DNA from: Streptomyces zaomyceticus
GTDB taxonomy: Bacteria > Actinomycetota > Actinomycetes > Streptomycetales > Streptomycetaceae
Direction of reading: 5' to 3'
NCBI RefSeq assembly: GCF_014656215.1
Contig: NZ_BNBZ01000040.1
Span: forward strand, 1-64,000
Length of the DNA: 64,000 bases
Shown here: piece after piece, positions 60,847 to 64,000 of the stretch
Numbering within the stretch: position 1 is the stretch's first letter
Layout: the number at the start of each line of letters is the position of its first letter
The notes under the pieces: generated by a model
What the model was told of the DNA's origin: nothing
The model's input: the letters and a program-made list of their open reading frames with translations, nothing else
The model's database searches: none
Made by a program: the position numbers and the translations under genes

Positions 60847-60922
60847 ACTCATGTACAGGAGTGGTGCACTCTTCTTCATGTCACTCCTATACAGGAGTGA
60901 ATGAGTCCAACCTCTATAGAGG
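60847..60922 (+). promoter_or_regulatory. Three KorSA-type boxes before the transfer operon
   Basis: Boxes: ACTCATGTACAGGAGT at 60847-60862, CACTCCTATACAGGAGTG at 60882-60899 and the perfect palindrome CCTCTATAGAGG at 60911-60922. All share the core CT(C/A)-nTnnAGAG or TACAGGAG. Spacing is about 34 and 27 bases, and the last is 12 bases before the GTG start. TTGACT at 60844-60849 may be the -35. Confidence 0.78.
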
Positions 60923-60933
60923 AGTGATCCACT

Positions 60934-61278
60934 GTGCGTCAGATCCCCGTCGACACCTCCGCCGCGATGGTGATGGTGGCCCAGCCGCCGGCCCCGAAGA
61001 TTGCCAACCGCCAGACCGGCGAGATCGCCACCGACCGGGACACCGGTGCCCCGCTGATGACGGTCGACGTCATGTTCGTCATGGACGGCAATGCCGAGAT
61101 CCTCAACCTGACCGTGCCCAAGACCGGCATCTCCGAGGAGCTGTCCATGGGCACCCCGGTCGCCCTGACCGGCGTCGTCGCCCGGCCGTGGGAAAACGAG
61201 TTCAACGGCCAGAAGCGCCACGGCATCAGCTTCCGCGCCGTCGCGGTCACCTCGCTCGCCGCCGCGAAGGTCGGCTGA
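60934..61278 (+). CDS. SCO3933 family regulatory protein
   Basis: A 114-residue protein starting at GTG 60934: VRQIPVDTSAAMVMVAQPPAPKIANRQTGEIATDRDTGAPLMTVDVMFVMDGNAEILNLTVP..GTPVALTGVVARPWENEFNGQKRHGISFRAVAVTSL. It is beta-rich and matches, from memory, the SCO3933-type proteins found before the translocase gene in Streptomyces elements. It may act in regulation or single-stranded DNA handling. It opens the transfer operon. Confidence 0.82.
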   Translation: MRQIPVDTSAAMVMVAQPPAPKIANRQTGEIATDRDTGAPLMTVDVMFVMDGNAEILNLTVPKTGISEELSMGTPVALTGVVARPWENEFNGQKRHGISFRAVAVTSLAAAKVG

Positions 61279-61281
61279 CCC

Positions 61282-62637
61282 ATGACCGCCTTAACGGTCA
61301 CCCTCGCTCTGGTCGCCACGGCCGCACTGCTGCTGCGGTGGCAGCGTCCGGCCTGGTACTGGATGAGCTTCGGCGTCGTCTTCGCCGTGGTGCGGATCCT
61401 CGCCCGGTATGCGTCGGTCATGGACGCATGTGGGCTGACCGTCCCGCCCTCGCGCTGGCGTCTAGCGGTGGCCCGGATGACCGGCCGGCCCATCCCCGAC
61501 TCGCGGGCACCCCGGATCCTGCGGCTGCGGCCGACACGTACCGGGCTCGCACTGCGGGTGAAGCTGCGACCCGGGCAGGACGCGTTCGACTTCTCCGCCG
61601 CCTCGGACCGGCTCCGGCACTCGTTCGTCATGCAGAACGTCACCGCCCGGGAGATCCGCTCCGGTGTCGTCGAACTGCGGATGACCGGGTACGACGTCCT
61701 CAAGCGGGTGCAGATGCCCGCGGCTGCCCGTGGTGGGGTGATGCGGGTTCCGGTCGCCATGCGGGAGGACGGGGAGGTCTATTACCGCGACTACCGCCAG
61801 ACCCCGCACGCGCTGAACGTCGGTGCCACACAGTCAGGGAAGTCCGTCTACCAGCGCAATCTTGTTGCCGCGCTCGCTCCGCTGGACGTCGCCTTGGTCG
61901 GGATCGACTGCAAGCAGGGCGTTGAACTTGCCCCGCTTGCTAGGCGGTTCACTGCCCTGGCTGACAACCCTGACGCTGCCGCCGATCTCCTCGACGCGCT
62001 CGTCGAGCACATGGACGAGGTCTACCAACTGATTCGCCGCGAGCAGAGATTGAGTGCAGACCTGCCGGATGCGGAGATCACCGCCGACATCTGGGACCTG
62101 CCCGACCACCTGCGGCCGACCCCGATCGTGCTCCTGGTCGACGAGGTCGCCGAGCTCGCGCTCTACGCCACGAAGGAGGAAGAGAAGCGCCGCGACCGGA
62201 TCATCACCTCCCTCGTCCGGCTCGCCCAGCTCGGCCGCGCCGCCGGTATCTACCTGGAGATCTGCGGGCAGCGCTTCGGATCCGAGCTCGGCAAGGGCAT
62301 CACCATGCTCCGTGCCCAGCTCACCGGCCGGACCGCTCACCGCGTCAACGACGAGACTTCCGCCAACATGGCCTTCGGCGACATCGCCCCGGACGCCGTC
62401 CTCGCCACGGTCCAGATCCGTACCGACCGGCCCGGTACGGCTGTCGCCGGTGACTCCTCTGGCGGGTGGGTCCGTATCCGTACTCCCCTCCTCACGCTCC
62501 GGCGGGCCGTGAACATCACGAACTCCCACGCCCACCGCACGCCCGAGATCCCCGCGCTGGCCGCCTTCCGGCCCGTCCTGCCGCCCCTGGTCAAAGCCGC
62601 GGCGCCCTCGACCGTCACGGCTCCCGCGATCGCCTGA
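61282..62637 (+). CDS. FtsK/SpoIIIE-type DNA translocase (TraSA/TraB-like)
   Basis: A 451-residue translocase. An N-terminal part with hydrophobic segments (residues 5-45) anchors it in the membrane. The motor has Walker A GATQSGKS at 181-188, Walker B PIVLLVDEVAEL near 280, and the FtsK motif GIYLEICGQRFGSE. TraSA-like proteins pump double-stranded DNA between mycelia during AICE transfer. It starts three bases after the SCO3933-type gene and is translationally coupled. Confidence 0.88.
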   Translation: MTALTVTLALVATAALLLRWQRPAWYWMSFGVVFAVVRILARYASVMDACGLTVPPSRWRLAVARMTGRPIPDSRAPRILRLRPTRTGLALRVKLRPGQDAFDFSAASDRLRHSFVMQNVTAREIRSGVVELRMTGYDVLKRVQMPAAARGGVMRVPVAMREDGEVYYRDYRQTPHALNVGATQSGKSVYQRNLVAALAPLDVALVGIDCKQGVELAPLARRFTALADNPDAAADLLDALVEHMDEVYQLIRREQRLSADLPDAEITADIWDLPDHLRPTPIVLLVDEVAELALYATKEEEKRRDRIITSLVRLAQLGRAAGIYLEICGQRFGSELGKGITMLRAQLTGRTAHRVNDETSANMAFGDIAPDAVLATVQIRTDRPGTAVAGDSSGGWVRIRTPLLTLRRAVNITNSHAHRTPEIPALAAFRPVLPPLVKAAAPSTVTAPAIA

Positions 62638-62719
62638 ATCCCCTCGCTCCACGGCGGCGTGACCGCATCACGCCAGGTCCCTACCCCGCCCATGCCCGAA
62701 ACCGGAAGGAGGACCCCCG

Positions 62720-63421
62720 ATGCGTCCCATCCGCCGACCGGACGCCGTCCTCGTACAAGCCGTGATCGCCGGCGCCCTGTCCTTCGCTCACCTCCACGAC
62801 CTGGCTGCGGCTGCCGGACAGTCCGGTTGGAAGCCTTGGGCCTACCCGGTCTCCGTGGATCTCTTGCTCGTCGCCGCCTGGCATCGGCTGCGGACCTCGC
62901 GGGCCGCCGGTGAGCCTGCCCGCTCGGCCTGGACGTGGTTCATGGTCGCCCTGGCCGCGTCCCTCGGTGCGAACGTCGCCACCGCCGGTCTCCTCGACCT
63001 CGACCACGTTCCCGCCTGGCTGCGCATCCTCGTTGCGGGCTGGCCCGCTCTCGCGTTTCTCGGCGGCACGCTGCTTGTCCACTCACCTGGGCACTCGGTG
63101 GCACCAGTCGAACCCGACACGGCCACCGAACAGCCCCCGGCCGTGGAAGCCGTCATCGAACGGGATGACGTAGCCGAGCCTGAGCCGGAAATCGACGCCG
63201 CACCGGCCCTCCCTTCCCCGGAACTGGAGCCGGTCCCGGAACCCGCACCGGAGCCCGAACCGGCTCCCGTCTCCGTACCGCCGGCGCTCATCGCTCACGC
63301 CCGGAAGGTCGCCGACGACTACCGCGCCCGCACCGGCTACCCGATCGACGCGGACACCCTCCGCGCTCGCCTCGGCGTCCCGCCCCTGATGGCCAACGCC
63401 ATCGCCGCCCAACTCGCCTGA
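62720..63421 (+). CDS. DUF2637 membrane protein (Spd-like)
   Basis: A 233-residue protein. Four hydrophobic segments lie within the first 115 residues (DUF2637: FAHLHDLAAAAGQSGWKPWAYPVSVDLLLVAAWHRLR). A long acidic Glu/Pro repeat (about 125-190) and a helical C-terminus ARKVADDYRARTGYPIDADTLRARLGVPPLMANAIAAQLA follow, the latter resembling a small DNA-binding helix-turn-helix. DUF2637 genes recur in AICE transfer clusters and may help plasmid spread. GGAAGGAGG precedes the ATG. Confidence 0.82.
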   Translation: MRPIRRPDAVLVQAVIAGALSFAHLHDLAAAAGQSGWKPWAYPVSVDLLLVAAWHRLRTSRAAGEPARSAWTWFMVALAASLGANVATAGLLDLDHVPAWLRILVAGWPALAFLGGTLLVHSPGHSVAPVEPDTATEQPPAVEAVIERDDVAEPEPEIDAAPALPSPELEPVPEPAPEPEPAPVSVPPALIAHARKVADDYRARTGYPIDADTLRARLGVPPLMANAIAAQLA

Positions 63422-63435
63422 AAAGGACATCGACC

Positions 63436-63612
63436 ATGCGCGATTCGACCCGGCACGCCTTGGAGCGCGCCGCAGAGCTGACCCGGAACAACCGCCTGGT
63501 GGACGCCATGGCCACCGCCGAGCCGGTGATCACCGCCGCCGACGAGTTCGAGTCGGCCGAGATCCGTCAGTGGCTCATCGACCACGCCGACGACTTCACC
63601 CGGGAGGTCTGA
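63436..63612 (+). CDS. Small hypothetical protein of the transfer operon
   Basis: A 58-residue ORF, MRDSTRHALERAAELTRNNRLVDAMATAEPVITAADEFESAEIRQWLIDHADDFTREV, too short for most screens but flanked tightly by transfer genes (14 bases before, three after) and with AAAAGGAC upstream. It is helical and acidic. Function unknown. Confidence 0.65.
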   Translation: MRDSTRHALERAAELTRNNRLVDAMATAEPVITAADEFESAEIRQWLIDHADDFTREV

Positions 63613-63615
63613 GCG

Positions 63616-63807
63616 ATGGCCGCTCGCGACCACTTCCACTCCGTGATGCGGATCGGCCCGGTGCAGATCGGCACCCGCCGCGACCGTCACGGCCGCACCA
63701 AGTACGCCGCGGTGTGCACGGCCGACGGCTGCGGCTGGTCCGCCGAGTACTCCAGCTCCTCGGCCGCCCAGCTCGCCGCCCGCACCCATCGCTGCAAGCC
63801 CCGCTGA
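63616..63807 (+). CDS. Mobile element transfer protein, small zinc-ribbon type
   Basis: A 63-residue protein, MAARDHFHSVMRIGPVQIGTRRDRHGRTKYAAVCTADGCGWSAEYSSSSAAQLAARTHRCKPR. Cys 34, Cys 39, His 58 and Cys 60 give a CxxxxC..HxC zinc site. This pattern is that of the small transfer proteins of Streptomyces elements. It is in the same operon as its neighbours. Confidence 0.75.
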   Translation: MAARDHFHSVMRIGPVQIGTRRDRHGRTKYAAVCTADGCGWSAEYSSSSAAQLAARTHRCKPR

Positions 63808-63827
63808 CCTCGAAGGAGACCCGTGTC

Positions 63828-63986
63828 ATGGACGTCCCGCTCTGGCTCGCCCTGATCGTCGTCGGCGGTCTCGGTATCAAGCTCATCCGCCCGCCCTGGT
63901 GGCTCGTCGCCGTGATCCTCCTCGGCGGCTTCCTCCTCGCCGACAGCGTCCTCGCCCCGCTCATCGACAACACGATCAACAGGTAG
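63828..63986 (+). CDS. Small membrane protein of the transfer operon
   Basis: A 52-residue ORF, MDVPLWLALIVVGGLGIKLIRPPWWLVAVILLGGFLLADSVLAPLIDNTINR. Two hydrophobic helices with a short positive turn make a hairpin membrane protein. GAAGGAGAC before the ATG is a strong site. Small hydrophobic Spd-type proteins of this kind help spread of conjugative plasmids in Streptomyces. Confidence 0.72.
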   Translation: MDVPLWLALIVVGGLGIKLIRPPWWLVAVILLGGFLLADSVLAPLIDNTINR

Positions 63987-63997
63987 GGAGAACCGTC

Positions 63998-64000
63998 ATG
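63998..64000 (+). CDS. Start codon of the next transfer-operon gene (truncated by window end)
   Basis: GGGAGAACC with ATG at 63998 after an 11-base gap marks the start of another gene, of which only the first codon is in view. Confidence 0.55.

Larger units (their letters stand above)
52099..64000. mobile_element. Actinomycete integrative and conjugative element (AICE), partial
   Basis: From the tRNA-Arg att fragment to the window end the gene content is that of a pSAM2/SLP1-type element. It has GntR regulators, a Pif-like NUDIX gene, an SCO3933-type regulator, an FtsK/TraB-like translocase, a DUF2637 membrane protein and small Spd/transfer proteins, with cargo at 55.9-58.5 kb. No integrase, excisionase or replication gene is in view, nor a second att site; they should lie beyond 64,000. 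The class transfers as double-stranded DNA driven by the translocase. Confidence 0.8.

Overview
The window looks like chromosome from a Streptomyces or close relative. It is very GC-rich with strong G/C at third codon positions and frequent GTG/TTG starts. The order upp, TadA-associated protein, tadA, tRNA-Ser, Dabb protein, then two SigB/F/G-type sigma genes matches, from memory, the Streptomyces coelicolor SCO4041-SCO4034 neighbourhood. No database could be searched, so family names rest on reading motifs by eye.

Positions 1-28,500 are ordinary accessory chromosome. They hold an ABC exporter with an FtsX-type permease, several divergent regulator/efflux pairs (ArsR/MFS, TetR/MFS, TetR/UvrA-like), alpha/beta hydrolases, an aldo/keto reductase, a secreted M28 aminopeptidase and a HerA-like ATPase. 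A compact sulfur module lies at 15.8-17.9 kb: a rhodanese with a DUF2892 tail, a CstR/CsoR-type repressor and a TauE/SafE exporter. They share a palindromic box, TACCCC(C/T)-GGGGTA, which suggests one persulfide- or metal-responsive regulon.

Positions 28,600-36,800 are the conserved core segment (LytR_C protein, upp, tadA pair, tRNA-Ser(CGA), two sigma factors, a lipoprotein). Positions 36,900-41,640 hold two drug-efflux MFS systems with MarR and TetR regulators, each with a clear inverted-repeat operator. Positions 41,700-47,570 form a minus-strand run: OmpR-type response regulator, histidine kinase, GT2-GtrA glycosyltransferase and GT39 mannosyltransferase-like protein with Gly/Gln-rich inserts. 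Positions 47,600-52,060 hold small metabolic and hypothetical genes and a BRO-N protein.

At 52,099-52,140 there is the 3' half of a minus-strand tRNA-Arg(ACG), followed on the left by its natural terminator. The 5' half is missing and the sequence to the right is unrelated. I read this as one attachment site of an actinomycete integrative and conjugative element (AICE, pSAM2/SLP1 type) that runs from there past the window end. Its visible genes are three GntR regulators, a NUDIX protein resembling the pSAM2 immunity factor Pif, an SCO3933-type regulator, an FtsK/TraB-like translocase and small Spd/transfer proteins. Integrase, excisionase, replication genes and the complete tRNA should lie beyond 64,000.

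Inside the element, at 55.9-58.5 kb, two convergent genes of visibly lower GC encode a P-loop ATPase with a C-terminal PD-(D/E)XK-like nuclease motif, and a protein with two PD-(D/E)XK-like motifs. A 144-bp inverted repeat lies just beyond. This cargo is the best candidate here for an undescribed (possibly anti-phage) system. A second recurring oddity is short tandem repeats placed directly after stop codons, including a 24-bp array that copies the last codons of upp.
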